From Geosiphon pyriformis (taxonomy: Eukaryota; Glomeromycota; Glomeromycetes; Archaeosporales; Geosiphonaceae), in NCBI GenBank assembly GCA_016748015.1, contig JAAOMT010000436.1:1002033-1066032 (forward strand): a stretch of 64,000 nt of DNA. Reading direction: 5' to 3'. The notes under the pieces are model-generated. The model saw only the letters and a program-made list of their open reading frames with translations. It was not told the origin of the DNA and made no database searches. The stretch's first letter is position 1; each line of letters begins with the position of its first letter. The translations under genes and the position numbers were made by a program. This document shows positions 44,406 to 57,794 of this stretch, piece after piece.

Positions 44406-45795
44406 GTTGTTGTTGTTGTTATCGAGAATTTATAATTAATAATATTTTTTTCTTTTGGTTTGATAATAATTTTTGTAAATATTTCTTTCGGTCGATTTAA
44501 TAATTTAATATTAAACATTACAAATTAAAAAAAAAACTTTGAAATGGTTATAATAACATTTTTATTAAATAGCAAAGTTTATTGATTAAATAAAAAAATA
44601 AAAAATAAAAAATAAATATTGTAGTTTAAATATATAGATCAATATCTTGGGTTTAAATTTTAAAATAATGGGCGGAGGGGAGGAGGTTCTTTAACTTTTA
44701 TGTTTGCTTTTAAAAAATTTTTGATCCTCAGTTTTTGAGAATCATGACTAGATTCCCAAAAATAGCTCAAAAATTTATTTTGTATGATCTTCTTAAAAAG
44801 AGCTCGATCTCCAATCTAATTTAAATTTGGCAATTATGAATTTTTTAATGCAAAGTTGGATCTTTTGTTTCTAATAAGCTCAATGGATTTTAACCGTAAA
44901 ACTCTTGGATTGAATTAGATTAATGGAATTTCGATTTGGAGAATTCACCTCTTTTTCCCAAGACATAAGGTTTCTAACATTTCTAAGGTTTGTTATTGAT
45001 GCCAAAAAATCTATTTTATGTATTTAAAGAAAGAAAGAAAGAAAGAAAGAAAGAAAAATAAATAAATGAATAAATATGATAATCGAATCTTGGCTGATAA
45101 AATTCATAATCAAAAGGAGATTTAGATTAAAATTCTTATTTATATTTAAGTTTTTAAATATTGAAAAATCGAATTAAAAATTTTTATTAAAATATTTTTT
45201 TAACATCCCACTCTCAATATTTCGATATTTCGATCTTGTCGGGTGGCAAGGCAAGGAGTGATTTATTTCTGAATGATATCGCAGTAAATTTAATTGATAC
45301 TTGTCTTTTTTGGTTAAAAAAAATGTATCTATTTAGGGCCATAACCTTATTTGATAATAAGATGGAATTGGAGGAGATACATAGACATTATTTAAAAACC
45401 AATATTAAAATCATCGAAAATCGTGGGAAAACTTGTAAGCATTCGGGCAATTTGGTTTGGTAATTATTGCCAAGATTTATATATGCTTTTTTTTCTGTAC
45501 TTTCTCAATTCCCTCGCACCCAAATTTTGCTAGGTTGAAAAATTAAAATCCTGTTTTTACCACTAACCTTTTAAATATATGAGAAGACTTTATTTCTTTT
45601 ACCAAAAGTAATAATAATCATTTTTTTAATACCAATTTTAATGTAAATGTAAAATATTAAAAAATTTATTACCTCAAAACTATTATCATTAATATTGTTA
45701 TTTATAAAAATATTTTTATAATTTATTAATTTAGAGACTTCACTTTATTATTATGGTAAAATATATATCAAAAATTGATGTCATTTCCCTTGTTT
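43517..45795. other. Intergenic with A+T-rich simple repeats
   Basis: No gene supported. It contains (AAT)n/(ATT)n at 44,313-44,404 and (GAAA)n at 45,027-45,056. The small ORF at 45,236-45,463 lacks an ATG start and any motif. Confidence 0.6.
44313..44420. repeat. (AAT)n followed by (ATT)n, then (GTT)n microsatellite
   Basis: About 80 bases of AAT units switch to ATT units near 44,394, then to GTT units (44,404-44,420). The AAT and ATT halves are mutually complementary, so a hairpin can form. Confidence 0.9.
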
Positions 45796-47495
45796 TTATG
45801 AATTCTCATTAATTAAGGCATCATTTACTTTTCCCCATAAACGATTAATCTTTTGGTCCAACCACTCGGTAAATCGCAATCCCTCCAACCACTCTTTAGG
45901 TAACTTCTTATAGCCAATCCGAGCCCCAAGTAAAGCACCCGCTACAGCACCATTTGTATCGGCATCTCTACAATTCCAAAAACCCGTGATATACATAATA
46001 ATCATGAATAAAACGTTAAAAACTAACACCTAATTCACATACCCAGCTTCTAGAATTAATTCAGTGATAATCTTCTTGAATGCCTCTCCTTCATTAGCTT
46101 GTTCCTTTAGATTCCGATTAAAACAATATAATGCCGAGCCAAGACATTTGTACACATAACCTATAGAAGATGGCTCATCAAGCTGTAAAGAGGATATTAA
46201 TTCAGGAAAACAGTGCTCAAGCAACGTGTCTTCGCCGGTGTTTTTTTGGAATCTTTGGAATCGAGCCTGTTTGCCTGCCGATTCTGATGTTGCTTCGTCA
46301 GCTGGCAGAGGAACATCAAGCATGAATTTATAGCAATTCACAACATCTTGTGTTAGAGATAATAACTCAGGATCCGGTCCAAAAGTATCCATGCTCAGGG
46401 GGAGAATATCTGGAATGATTGGGGTATTACGCTTTTTGGAAGTCTTCCACATTTCATTCTGCCTAGCCAACATTCTGTCTAGCCAAATTTTATCGTTGCT
46501 ACGAGGAGAGCTGCTAAATAAATTTTTGAAAATTCCGCTAGATATATTTCCTTTGAACTTTGAACTTTGTGGTTGGTTTAATTCAGGAGGAGCCTCAAAG
46601 TCAATATTTTCAGTTGGCTCATTTCCAGGTTTTCCGGATTTCATCCATCTGAAAATTTCTTGCTTAGAAGCGTCATCTAACCCAGAATCTCTTATTGCTA
46701 AATCACCTCTCAAAAGCCTTGAAATTAAGACAGTAACGATAACACTAGAGATACAACATCTGGGGTCAGCATGGGTGACTTTTGTTGCCTGTAACGTTTG
46801 TTTAACAACTTGATTCTCATTCCAAAAATATGGTACCCCTAAAATGGCCGTTCGCATTAATGCCCCATTAGCTGCCATATTACGATCATAGCTATTCCAC
46901 ACGTCCCAAGCAGCTCTATGGGGAGTTGTTTTAAAGGAAGGGTGGTTCAGTACTGAACCAACTGTGAGGCCAATTCCAAATGGTGGCTTGTTATCTAATT
47001 CGGGAAAGCCTTTTTCGGCCCACTCAAAGAGCCGAATCGCGAAATCTCTACTATTAAATGAACCATTGGTAGTGAGTAATGACTCAATGATGAGGAGCTG
47101 TTGATCTAAAAAAATAAAAACTTTTTTTAGAAAAGCAAATTCAAGCTTTATGTTTGCCTTAATAAGGTATAGAACTTTTTCAACAAACCGGTATCGTCGG
47201 TCCAGTCCCCAGTTTCCCACCTACTTCGGTGTGAATCCAAGTGAAACGGATATCCTTTTTCTCTCCCAAACTGAATGGGTCCAACTCCGTAAAGTCCCTT
47301 GGCTTGTTCTTTACTTAAAAATTCAGTTGCGAGCCCAATAGCGTCCCCGATCGCAGCACCTAAGAAGGCACTAATTTAGATGGAAAAGCTAAGTGTAACT
47401 TGAGAAATTGATCTTTACTTACCATATATACAGCCCTTGAACCTATCGAAGGCTTCTTCTACAGAAAGACTAGTAAAGTTATTAAAAGAGGTCAT
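45796..47495 (-). CDS. ADP-ribosylglycohydrolase (ARH/DraG family)
   Basis: Exons 47,495-47,423; 47,370-47,189; 47,105-46,043; 45,967-45,796. The protein removes ADP-ribose from proteins or related ADP-ribose conjugates with divalent metal. Metal-binding signatures are present: 'WTDDTD' across the second intron and 'GDADTNGAVAGALLGA' across the third. The N-terminal 'RFKGCIYG' plus 'AFLGAAIGDAIGLATEF' is typical of the fold. An insertion of about 100 residues rich in Ser and Asn ('KSGKPGNEP...SSSPRSND') lies mid-protein. Exons 2-4 agree in phase. The first junction does not: with GT-AG ends the frame is off by one base, giving ~496 aa only if one base is kept. The start faces SWD2 across 197 bases. 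Confidence 0.85.
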
Positions 47496-47692
47496 AACAA
47501 AAAACTCAAGTATAGTTACCTGAATCTGTTGTTTTAGTGTTTTGCCTGTCCGCAGCGACAAGAGATAACAATGTAGTACACGTGAGATGTGTATTTTAAT
47601 TTAAAGTAGCACCTGATTTACTAAATCTTTTGTTCCTTTTTCTCGAAGCGTTTTAAAAGTGCTTTTTTACGCGACTCCCCATTATCCTCAAC
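47496..47692. promoter_or_regulatory. Shared divergent promoter region (ADP-ribosylglycohydrolase / SWD2)
   Basis: 197 bases between two divergent start codons. No defined motif was recognised. Confidence 0.5.
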
Positions 47693-49900
47693 ATGACATC
47701 ACCTTCTCCCAGGATACCAATGAAATTAGATTTGACACACATGCAGCAGCTCCAGGTTTCCAAAGTCTTCCAGGATAATACCAAAGAAATTACCTCTCTG
47801 GACTTTGACGACGACGGAAAATATTGCATTACAGGTTCGGCAGACGACTCGATACACCTATATGATTGTATAATGGGGAAGTGAGTAATTAACAAATTGA
47901 TTAACTTTTCTTTTGAGTCAAATGGTGCTTAGTTCTTGACATTTCAAGTTTGGCTACTCAGATATACGCTGACCACCCACCTCTTGGGAGATGAATTCTC
48001 AGATATGCGGAAAACATAAATGAGATCGAAGTTTTATTTTCTTTAAAACTTTACATTACAATTGTCTCATTTTTTTTTTAATAAAGCCCAACCATTAATG
48101 AATGACTTTTCCCTCATTTTCATTAAAAATAAAGGTCGCAAAAGTTGTTATTCAGTAAAAAGTATGGTGCACACCCGATACGATTTACCCATTCTTCCTC
48201 CACCATAATTCATGGTTCTAACAAAAGAGATAGTATGATTGCTGCCTCATTTTTTTCTTAATAAACCCAATGGGTTCTAAAAACTTTATATTTACTCTCC
48301 AAACTTCTTAGATATGATTCGTTATTTGTCAATAAGCGAAAATCGATACATATCTTATTTTAAAGGTCATGAAGGAAGGTAAAATTTATTTTGAATAATT
48401 ATAACAATCAAAACTCGGCTTAATTTCTATAAATAGCTGCCATTTTTCTATACTGTTAATAATTTAAATTCTGTTCATTAGGGTCACTTCGATGGCAATG
48501 AGCCCCGTAGATGACTTCTTCATATCGGCTGCCATTGAAGATTCTTTATTATTATGGGATTTAGGATCAAATCACCCTCAGGTTAAGATATGTTCTTTGG
48601 CCTACATCTATTTTTATATTAAAGTGATTTCGGTCTTTAGGGCCGCGTGCGACTTGGTAGAGGAAGGCCTTCTGTTGCATTTGACCCTTCAGGAATGGTA
48701 TTTGCTTCTGCTATACAACAAGATAATAAAGTACGACTATATGATTTGAGGAATTTTGACAAGGTATGAGTATATTCGTCAGGAAATCATTTGCTTTTTC
48801 CCTCGACAGTTGTTTGATTATAGTTCAGAATTATTAGCATAATATATATGGCTTCATGATCATTCTAAATTGGCGGTGGAAACTTAAAACAAAAATTTTT
48901 CATATTTGACATTTGTTTAATTTGATCCAGGGGCCATTCGCACAGTTTGTGATTCTTGACCCATATCTTTCTGCATTATCCTATCCTCGTCCTGGCATCG
49001 CAATGCCGATTTGGACTAGCATTAAATTCAGTAACGATGACAAATACATCCTGATATCTACTGGGGGTGATCAGCATTATATAATTGACGCTTACTCGGG
49101 AGATTTGAAACGCCGATTAATCGGCCATGTAGGATTGGCTGATGTTGCAACCGGTGCCGGTGGCGATGATACTTGCTTCACGCCAAATGGCGCCTTCGTA
49201 GTATCAGGTTTGTCATGAAAATAAATTCTGTACCCCCGACTTAAAATTATAACACATGTAACTTTTGGAGAATCTGCATTTCAAAAACCTTGAAACTTTA
49301 CGAACTTAGGCTCGCAAGACGGTTCGATCAGTATATGGGACATAAACGCATCCACTCCTATTCAAAATGACTTGCGACCAATAAAACAACTGGAAGCTCA
49401 TACTAAACCGACTCAAGTAGTACAATTTAATCCAAGGTATATGTGTATGGTAAGCGGCTGCCATGAATTGGTAAGTCAATTTCACGTGTTCCTTTCAACC
49501 ATTTGGCAATTGACAATACCCTGGAAATTAGTGTATTGACCGATCATAGTTCCCCGCAACTTTTGACCCATTATTGGTATTTGCGGTTTTAGATAGATCG
49601 TAAAAAAAAGGATTTGGCGGATAAATTTATTACCCGCCATCAGCATTATTTTTCCACTATGATGGTCATTTTTTGTCAATGGATATTTCCATCAACTGGA
49701 TCAACGATTCTACAATTATGTTCATAATTCTAAAAAATATTGGTGAACTTTTTTAGGCTTTCTGGGAGCCAACTCTTCCCGGACTTTCAAATAGTAGTGG
49801 AGACGGTGGAAATAGTAGCAACCAAGAAATGCTTCGATTAAACACTCACCCTGGAAACTCGGGCAATAATGGCGACCGCTACGTACCAAATGCCGTTTAA
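47693..49900 (+). CDS. SWD2: WD40 protein Swd2/WDR82 (COMPASS and cleavage/polyadenylation factor subunit)
   Basis: Eight exons: 47,693-47,880; 48,135-48,232; 48,312-48,378; 48,482-48,581; 48,641-48,763; 48,931-49,207; 49,310-49,470; 49,757-49,900. The total is 1,158 bases, encoding 385 aa. Repeats carry family hallmarks: 'CITGSADDSIHLYDC', 'LLFSKKYGAHPIRFTHSS', 'MIRYLSISENRYISYFKGH', 'SMAMSPVDDFFISAA', 'VRLYDLRNFDKGPFA' and 'IKFSNDDKYILISTGGDQ'. Swd2/WDR82 is a subunit of the Set1/COMPASS H3K4 methyltransferase and, in yeast, of the polyadenylation machinery. The Asn/Gly/Ser-rich C-terminal tail of ~40 residues is lineage-specific. An insertion 'YLSALSYPRPGIAMPIW' lengthens the blade after 'GPFAQF'. 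Confidence 0.9.
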
Positions 49901-50365
49901 TAAATCCGGTCTGTTTTAAGAACGATCTAAGGAGACAATGTATGATTTAGTATACTTGTTCTTTGCTGGTTTTTAAATACTAATCCCTCTAATTCTAAAG
50001 AGAAAACCTAAAGATTTCCTCTCAACTAAGGGATTTTTTTGGTCCCTATTGAGATGCTATCATAAAAGATAAGATCTATGTCTTTAATTGGGAAGAAACC
50101 CCGTTTTTAAGTCAATCTTCTTTGAATATGGGAACGAGACATAGGTCAATCCTATTGCAAAGATATTTCTCGATAGGTCTTGGAATTTTCATATTTATTG
50201 GTGAATTGTTCTTGAAATAGATGCTTAATCTACAAAAGGGAACTACTATTTACATTAATTATATCAATAAAAAATTTCGTTACACAAAGATTGATCTACG
50301 TGTACCATCAACCAGTTAAACTATAAAATATTGTCAAATCAAAGATATTTCTACAGCATAATGTA
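49901..50365. other. Intergenic, nothing recognised
   Basis: A+T-rich spacer between SWD2 and the PIG-H gene in tandem orientation. No ORF of note. Confidence 0.55.
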
Positions 50366-51213
50366 ATGGCCCAAAGCGATTCTAACGAAAATGTTACCTC
50401 AACCACCTCGAGTTTATCCTTTAGTGATCCTCATTTCAAGTGTGATTTGTTGGCTGACAATGCACGAGAATACGTTATGACAACTGACCAGCCTTTGTTA
50501 AGCTGGTTCGATCTTGGAGGGGCTTTGATTTTGACGTGCCTACTCACTTTATTGGTAGATTCTTCAAGCATTAGTTAAATGGATTCCTTAATGCACTATT
50601 AATTTCTAAAGTCTTATATACCTTGTTAACATAGGAGCAGACAAAGATTTCTTGTGGAATAATTATCACATTGCTGATAATATGGGTTTGGTCAAAATGT
50701 AATATAATAAAAGAAGGTGACTTTCCTGGTTTTGACGGTCTCCAACTAGTTACGGCAGGCGAAAAACATTTATCGGTATTTGAATTAGGTTTTGAGGATA
50801 GACATAAGATTTCTTGGTTTATTTAACTTTAAATCTTTAGAAAGTATACTTTTATTACGTGATGTTGGTGTCCAGGTGAAAACATCATATATGGACGGTA
50901 GATGCGTATCCAGATTCATTGACAGATCCAAGATTTTAGATGTTATTATCAATGAAGGAATCACGATGTTACAAGTTAAGTTTTACTTGGCAATTATTGT
51001 GGAAAGCCAAGATCGAATGGTGGTAGTATTTGAAGTGAGTTGATCCAAAATTTTGATTCTCCATTGATATTTTTGAAGGGATCAAGAAACTAACAAATTT
51101 TTCGTTGTAAACAGCATTTGTTACCTCGTTTAAATGTATTACTAGAGGTATACCAAGGTACAAGAGCTGTATTATTTAATGAAAATGAAGAAACTTTTGA
51201 TTCGAATGGTTGA
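50366..51213 (+). CDS. GPI15: PIG-H/Gpi15, subunit of GPI N-acetylglucosaminyltransferase
   Basis: Four exons: 50,366-50,554; 50,635-50,788; 50,841-51,034; 51,115-51,213. The total is 636 bases, encoding 211 aa. Two hydrophobic segments ('LGGALILTCLLTLL' and 'CGIIITLLIIWVW') form a hairpin in the ER membrane. The PIG-H domain follows: 'ESILLLRDVGVQVKTSY', 'SRFIDRSKILDVIINEGI', 'KFYLAIIVESQDRMVVVF' and 'LLPRLNVLLEVYQGTRAVLF'. The protein belongs to the complex that transfers GlcNAc to phosphatidylinositol, the first step of GPI-anchor synthesis on the cytosolic face of the ER. The start is the first ATG in frame. The next in-frame Met is 37 codons later. Confidence 0.9.
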
Positions 51214-51489
51214 AGAATATGAGTGAAACATCCTTTGATCCACTGTAAATTGGACAACTATGATTCATCAGATAATTAGAATAGATCTCAAAAGTGGATT
51301 GTAATTTAAATTTACTTGTCAAAAAGTGTCTTGAGATTAATAGATTTTATGATATGTAAATAATAAATATTTTTTATTTTTGTGACTTTTAAAGTCAGTA
51401 AAATATTTAATGGTATATTAAAGAAGTTTATTTAATTTAATTTCTATTTTATATTTAAAATTAATATTTATTAAGAGTGGTTTTAAGCT

Positions 51490-52045
51490 CAATTTCTTTC
51501 AGATAAATATGAACCCCCGACCCAAATTCCGAGTCAGCTTCCCAATCTTCTCACCGAGATAAACCTTTCACTGGTTAATGATGCACTCGCACTCAAATAT
51601 TTACTAATTGAAGTCGCGTTGTATTGTTATTTACAAGCTAACAAGTAGTCTTTGGCAGCTGCGCAAAAACAATGGTTAAAAACAGCAGTATGGCGTTCCG
51701 TCACCTATAAGCCACATGAATTTCGATCCTCTGACCCAGACATAAAGAAACAAACCAAACGTCAAACTAACTATGTGAATAGGTTTGATAAGATGGAACG
51801 AACCATTATTTATGTGGATCATAAAGCTGGAGTCAAAGTTACTTGTTTTTATGGTAACCAATTTTTTAAATTGTAGATGGAAATAGTTATAAAGATTATG
51901 TGATCAAGCCGATCCCAATCGCCATAGAAGTTCTTCCAGGGTGTATCTACCTCATAAATGGACTATTATCTTTAAGACTATTTTTAAAATTGGTATGGCC
52001 GTGATACTATTAAATATGTTAGTAAACCTTCTAGTAATTAAGTCT
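51490..52045 (+). other. Possible small gene or gene fragment, unknown
   Basis: An open stretch at 51,652-51,876 ('AAAQKQWLKTAVWRSVTYK', 'MERTIIYVDHKAGVKVTCFY') has protein-like composition but no ATG start. Upstream, GCTAACAAGTAG at 51,638-51,649 looks like a branch point and acceptor. Downstream, a 23-base GT-AG stretch (51,854-51,876) would link it to 'YKDYVIKPIPIAIEVLPG'. No family is recognised. It may be a real multi-exon gene or a decayed one. Confidence 0.3.
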
Positions 52046-53535
<1,490 letters not shown>

Positions 53536-53540
53536 TCAAT

Positions 53541-53572
<32 letters not shown>

Positions 53573-54321
53573 GATCCTGACCCCTTCTTCCATCCACCAC
53601 CGAAATGATGTTTCTTTTTCTTGTGCGGTTTCAAAGCAGATCCAATTAACATTCCAGCGGCGGCACCACCTAATCCACCTAATCCAAATTTACCCAATTT
53701 ATTTGGCTTATGTTTATTTGGTTTCCCACCTCCTCCTAAGGCATTCATCGCAGCGGCACCTAATGCACCCGCGACGCCAATTTTCAAAATTTTGCCCACC
53801 ATTCCACGTTCACCTTGTTCCCCGGGTACACCTTCGCCAGTTGTTGTTGATGGTTCACCTGAATATCCTGGTATTGGAGGAGCATGGGATGGAGCATTAT
53901 AATATTTCAGATTCTCTGATGGTGGAATAGTAGAATTTGAGAAATTTGGAACACTTCCTTGTGTAGGTGATTGTGGCATATATTGAGCCGGATATCCTGG
54001 TGATTGTGGTATTGAAGAGTATAGATTATCTTCAGGTTCTAGGTATTGTGGACTTGGATAACCTATGCCATGTGGTGATGATAATGGGATCGTTGAAGGA
54101 TACTTTGTCTGACTCTCGGGTGGATATAGTGATGAGGTGGGTGCAGTTGGATACGGCTGTGGAAATGAAGGAAACGAAATTGATTCGTTGGTATATTGCT
54201 CGTTTCTTGGGTCTTCCCAAGAAGTTATCGGTGGTTGTTTCGTTGTATCAATGAAAAAGTATTTTCCACTTGCTGGGTCATATTGTGAGATCCAACCTTG
54301 AGGTAACGGCCTTTGGTCCAT
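53536..54321 (-). CDS. WW-domain protein with Gly/Ala-rich C-terminal region
   Basis: A single exon of 261 aa. The WW domain is at residues ~5-38 ('LPQGWISQYDPASGKYFFID', 'PPITSWEDP') with both tryptophans. A Pro/Tyr/Ser-rich middle (PxY-like 'PQPYP', 'PGYP' repeats) follows. The C-terminal ~90 residues hold two glycine-zipper-like stretches ('GVAGALGAAAMNALGGGG', 'GLGGLGGAAAGMLIG'), a Lys/His patch and eleven serines encoded by an ACT/AGT repeat at 53,541-53,573. WW domains bind Pro-rich ligands. The layout resembles fungal Wwm1-type proteins, but that is a guess. The Gly-zipper might associate with membrane. Confidence 0.82.
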
Positions 54322-55178
54322 TTTTTTGTAAATTGTTAAAGTGAAAATTCAAAGTCAGAGTTGAGAATATGGCGGAAACGCAGAAAAGAAAATTGTTTCA
54401 AGGGGTTTATAAATATAAAATAATTAAATGGGCCTATTTTTAAAGTCTAGACTATCAAGAAGTTTTAAATGATGATAATGTAATCCGATGATGATAATGT
54501 AATCCGATGATGGAAGTTCCTTTGGGTATTAATAGAAAACACCAAATTTGGCAATTTGGTTTTGGTGGGAGAACGGTATGACGAATATTCTATTTGCCAA
54601 GGGGGAAGAGGAAATTCTAGGGTTTCCAAGTTACGCAAATTGCCGATAAGCCGAGATTTTTGAATCATCTAGAGATTTTTTTTGTATAGGGTAATTAACA
54701 CTTTTTCAATATGCATTAATTTCCCATGCTAACACATTTTCCACGAATATTTTCACATGCTCGAGGTGTTTTTCACGTGAACCATTAAGACAACATGTGA
54801 ACATTTTATCAAGTAATTAATCACCATCCGGGAGAATATAAATGAGATGAATTTTTTAATGAGGGAAAAAACCAAAATTTTTTCTTTTGATAAAGAAAGG
54901 AATCCATACATTTTTTATTATTTCAAAATTTTCCATTTTACAACCGTGTGGATAGATATAGGTGAGAAGTTTTTGAAAAAATAGTGATAATCAAGTTGAT
55001 TTTTCTTTTTGGATTAGTGAAAATTTGATTTTATATTTGTAACTTATTAGTGTGTTTATTTGATATATTAAATGTTCAGAGCAAAAAGAACGTAAAACAT
55101 ATCAAAAAGGAAATATCATAGAGAATTCAATTTCATTTTATTTAATTTTCCATGTAATATTTCATAATAATAATAATA

Positions 55179-55215
<37 letters not shown>

Positions 55216-55285
55216 ATTAATTATTAATTATTATTATTAATTATTATTAATTATTAATTATTATTATTAATTATTATTATTATTA

Positions 55286-55353
<68 letters not shown>

Positions 55354-55485
55354 CATCATTATTATCATTATCATTATCGCCATTATCGCCATCACCACCA
55401 CCACCATCAGTGTTATTAATTAATTCAAAGAAACTGACTCATCGATTTTCGTAAATTCAAAGAAAAACAACAAAAGTCTTAAAAT
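54322..55485. other. Divergent intergenic region with long (TTA)n tract
   Basis: Holds both promoters of the WW gene and the membrane-protein gene. No further gene seen. The repeat is listed separately. Confidence 0.55.
55164..55410. repeat. (AAT)n/(ATT)n and (ATC/ACC)n microsatellite upstream of the membrane-protein gene
   Basis: It begins with AAT units, switches to ATT units near 55,180, runs with small variations to ~55,352, then to ATC and CACCAC units to 55,410. It ends 75 bases before the ATG at 55,486. Confidence 0.92.
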
Positions 55486-56205
55486 ATGCAAGCATCAAAT
55501 CAAGAATCGTCAAACATGGGTAACTCGACACTTTTCAACAACCCTATAAACGATTCACAAGTTCAACAAAAACCGTCTATCAAGAATTATTCTTCATTAC
55601 GACCCATTATTAATAATAGCAATAATCCAATTCCAACCTCCTTCATCGTTGGTGGAAATACAAGTTTACAACATCATAATTCACTTGATAGGACAGGATT
55701 AAACGCCGATAAAAATTCGTTAACAATTACCAACTCATCATCATTAAACAATAATGATGATGATGTTGATGTTGATGTTGATGATGTTGGTGAATTAGAA
55801 TACCTGACCGCACAAGGAAAATCAGTAGTTCATTATATCCTAAATCCTCATAAACTTCGTCAAGATCATCCAATGTGGCATTATTGTTATTTGATCATAT
55901 TAGTTTTCACTGCGTTTTTCGCTCTATTTATCGGACCTGTAGTATTTGGAATGTTGGCAGCATTTGGTGGAATTGGGGCTCCGTTTGTTCTATCAATTAT
56001 TGGTGCGGGGATTGGAATTATTACTGGTTTATTACTAGGAGTTGTGTTTTCTGTGATTTTAATCGTTGGTTTGGTTAAAGTAGTTGGATTGGGAGCCGGT
56101 TGGGTTTTGGATGCTCTTTGGTTAGGGGGAAATGATTTAATTGAGGTTATAAAGAATTTAGCTAGGATGATTGTTGATCCCGCCCAAGGATTACATCAAG
56201 AGTGA
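55486..56205 (+). CDS. Multi-pass membrane protein, possibly promethin/LDAF-like
   Basis: A single exon of 239 aa. The first ~110 residues are Asn/Ser-rich and polar with an Asp/Val repeat ('DDDVDVDVDD'). The rest holds three closely spaced hydrophobic segments ('YLIILVFTAFFALFIGPVVF', 'GAPFVLSIIGAGIGIITGLL', 'GVVFSVILIVGLVKVVG') rich in Gly, ending in an amphipathic tail. The short hydrophobic hairpins with glycines recall promethin/LDAF1-type lipid-droplet proteins. This is an impression from architecture only. No signal peptide was seen. Confidence 0.65.
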   Translation: MQASNQESSNMGNSTLFNNPINDSQVQQKPSIKNYSSLRPIINNSNNPIPTSFIVGGNTSLQHHNSLDRTGLNADKNSLTITNSSSLNNNDDDVDVDVDDVGELEYLTAQGKSVVHYILNPHKLRQDHPMWHYCYLIILVFTAFFALFIGPVVFGMLAAFGGIGAPFVLSIIGAGIGIITGLLLGVVFSVILIVGLVKVVGLGAGWVLDALWLGGNDLIEVIKNLARMIVDPAQGLHQE

Positions 56206-56587
56206 GAAATTTAATTTTTAAAAGTAATTTTTTTATAGAATATTGAACCTTTTTGTAATTTTATTGGGAATTATTTATTAAAAATTAAATAATAATTATT
56301 TTATTTAATAAAATTATAAACGATTTTATAGTAAAAAATAAATAAATAAATAAATAAATAAACAAATAAATAAAAAAAAAACAACGTATAAAAAAGTTTC
56401 TCAACAATAGATAGATTGATGTCATATCAAAAAGTAATTAATAAAAAATAAATATATATAAAAATATATATATATATATATAGGTATTGCCATCTATTGG
56501 ATCAAAAAAAAAATTCTCAATTATTCAATTTTTTTTTCTCTCCTCTCTTTTGCCATCAATTTTTCGATTGCTTTAAAATCATTAATT

Positions 56588-56837
56588 ATGATCTTATTAA
56601 TAATTACTTTTATCTTGTTGACTAGTTTAACATTCTATTATAAATTAATTTACAAACCAAACTCATTACCCCCTCTCTCCAAAATTCAAGGTAAAAATGT
56701 AATTATTACAGGGGCTAGCTGGGGTCTTGGGTAATTTTCAATTTATTTATTTATTTATTTATTCATTCATTTACTATTCTCGCCCGTAGATATTTTTTTT
56801 AAGATATTTGCTTTGATAGATATAGCAAAATTTAATT

Positions 56838-56870
<33 letters not shown>

Positions 56871-57794
56871 TTCATATTTAGCGCCGAGATGGCATACCAC
56901 TCCGCAAAAAATGGTGCATCAAACATAATCCTGGCAGCACGTCAAACCTCTCTTTTAGAAAAAGTGGCTGATAAATGTAGAACAATTAGTGAACCCAACT
57001 ATAAAATCCATCAAATTCAAACTGGAATCAAAATAATAACATGTGATCTAGCAAATGAGCAAGATTGTAAAATGCTCATCACGAAATCCGTCCAGTTCTT
57101 CAAAGATTCTCTTAAAGATTTCAACTATCAACCTCATGATAAGGATGATCATTCAAAACCAATAATTGATATCCTAATACTAAATCACACGATGGGCATT
57201 TTTGAACATCTACCACTCCTCACCGATCCAAAATCAATTATTCAAAAAATGAGACAAGTTGTCGATGTTAATGTGATGGGTTTTACCACTTTGGCACATT
57301 ACGCTATCCCTTATATGATTCCCCAAGATATTAATTCCACTTTAACCCCAATCTACCCATCTCAATTGAAATTTCTCATACCGACGAGAATCCTAATAGT
57401 TTCCTCCCTCCTAGCTGAAATATCACTGGGAATGTCATGTTCATACAGTGCTACAAAATCTGCAATGAATTCTTACTTCACATCTCTTCGTGATGAACTT
57501 TTATTCTCCCATCTCCCGATTACAATCACAATATTTCATCTAGGCGCAATCAACACCGAAGAATTTAGAAAAAAGGCAGCAATTAATGTGAAACCATTAT
57601 GGGTTAATTATTTATTGAAAACTGCTTCGGATCCAGTACGGACTACGGAAATGATGTTGAGAAGTACAATGGCAGGTGATAACGATGTCTGGTATCCATT
57701 TTTATATGGTTATTTGGTACCAATTTTGTATGCTCTTGTGCCTGGAATTACGAGACGGGCCGCAAGAGTGATACAGAGGCATTTGTTTGTTTAA
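56588..57794 (+). CDS. Membrane-anchored short-chain dehydrogenase/reductase
   Basis: Two exons, 56,588-56,730 and 56,882-57,794, total 1,056 bases, encoding 351 aa. The N-terminus is a membrane anchor ('LLIITFILLTSLTFYY'). The NAD(P)-binding motif is 'TGASWGLGAEMA', split by the intron after 'GLG'. The structural 'NNAG' is changed to 'NHTMG'. The catalytic Ser lies in 'ILIVSSLLAE', and Tyr/Lys in 'YSATKSAMNSYF'. 'TITIFHLGAINTEEF' follows. The layout fits SDRs of the 11-beta-HSD/DHRS7 type acting at the ER on lipids or steroids. The substrate is unknown. The intron contains (TTTA)n repeats. Confidence 0.88.

Noticed and set aside
45236-45463. 75-codon ORF between PacC and the glycohydrolase
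   Set aside because: No ATG start, no motif, and A+T-rich composition like its surroundings.
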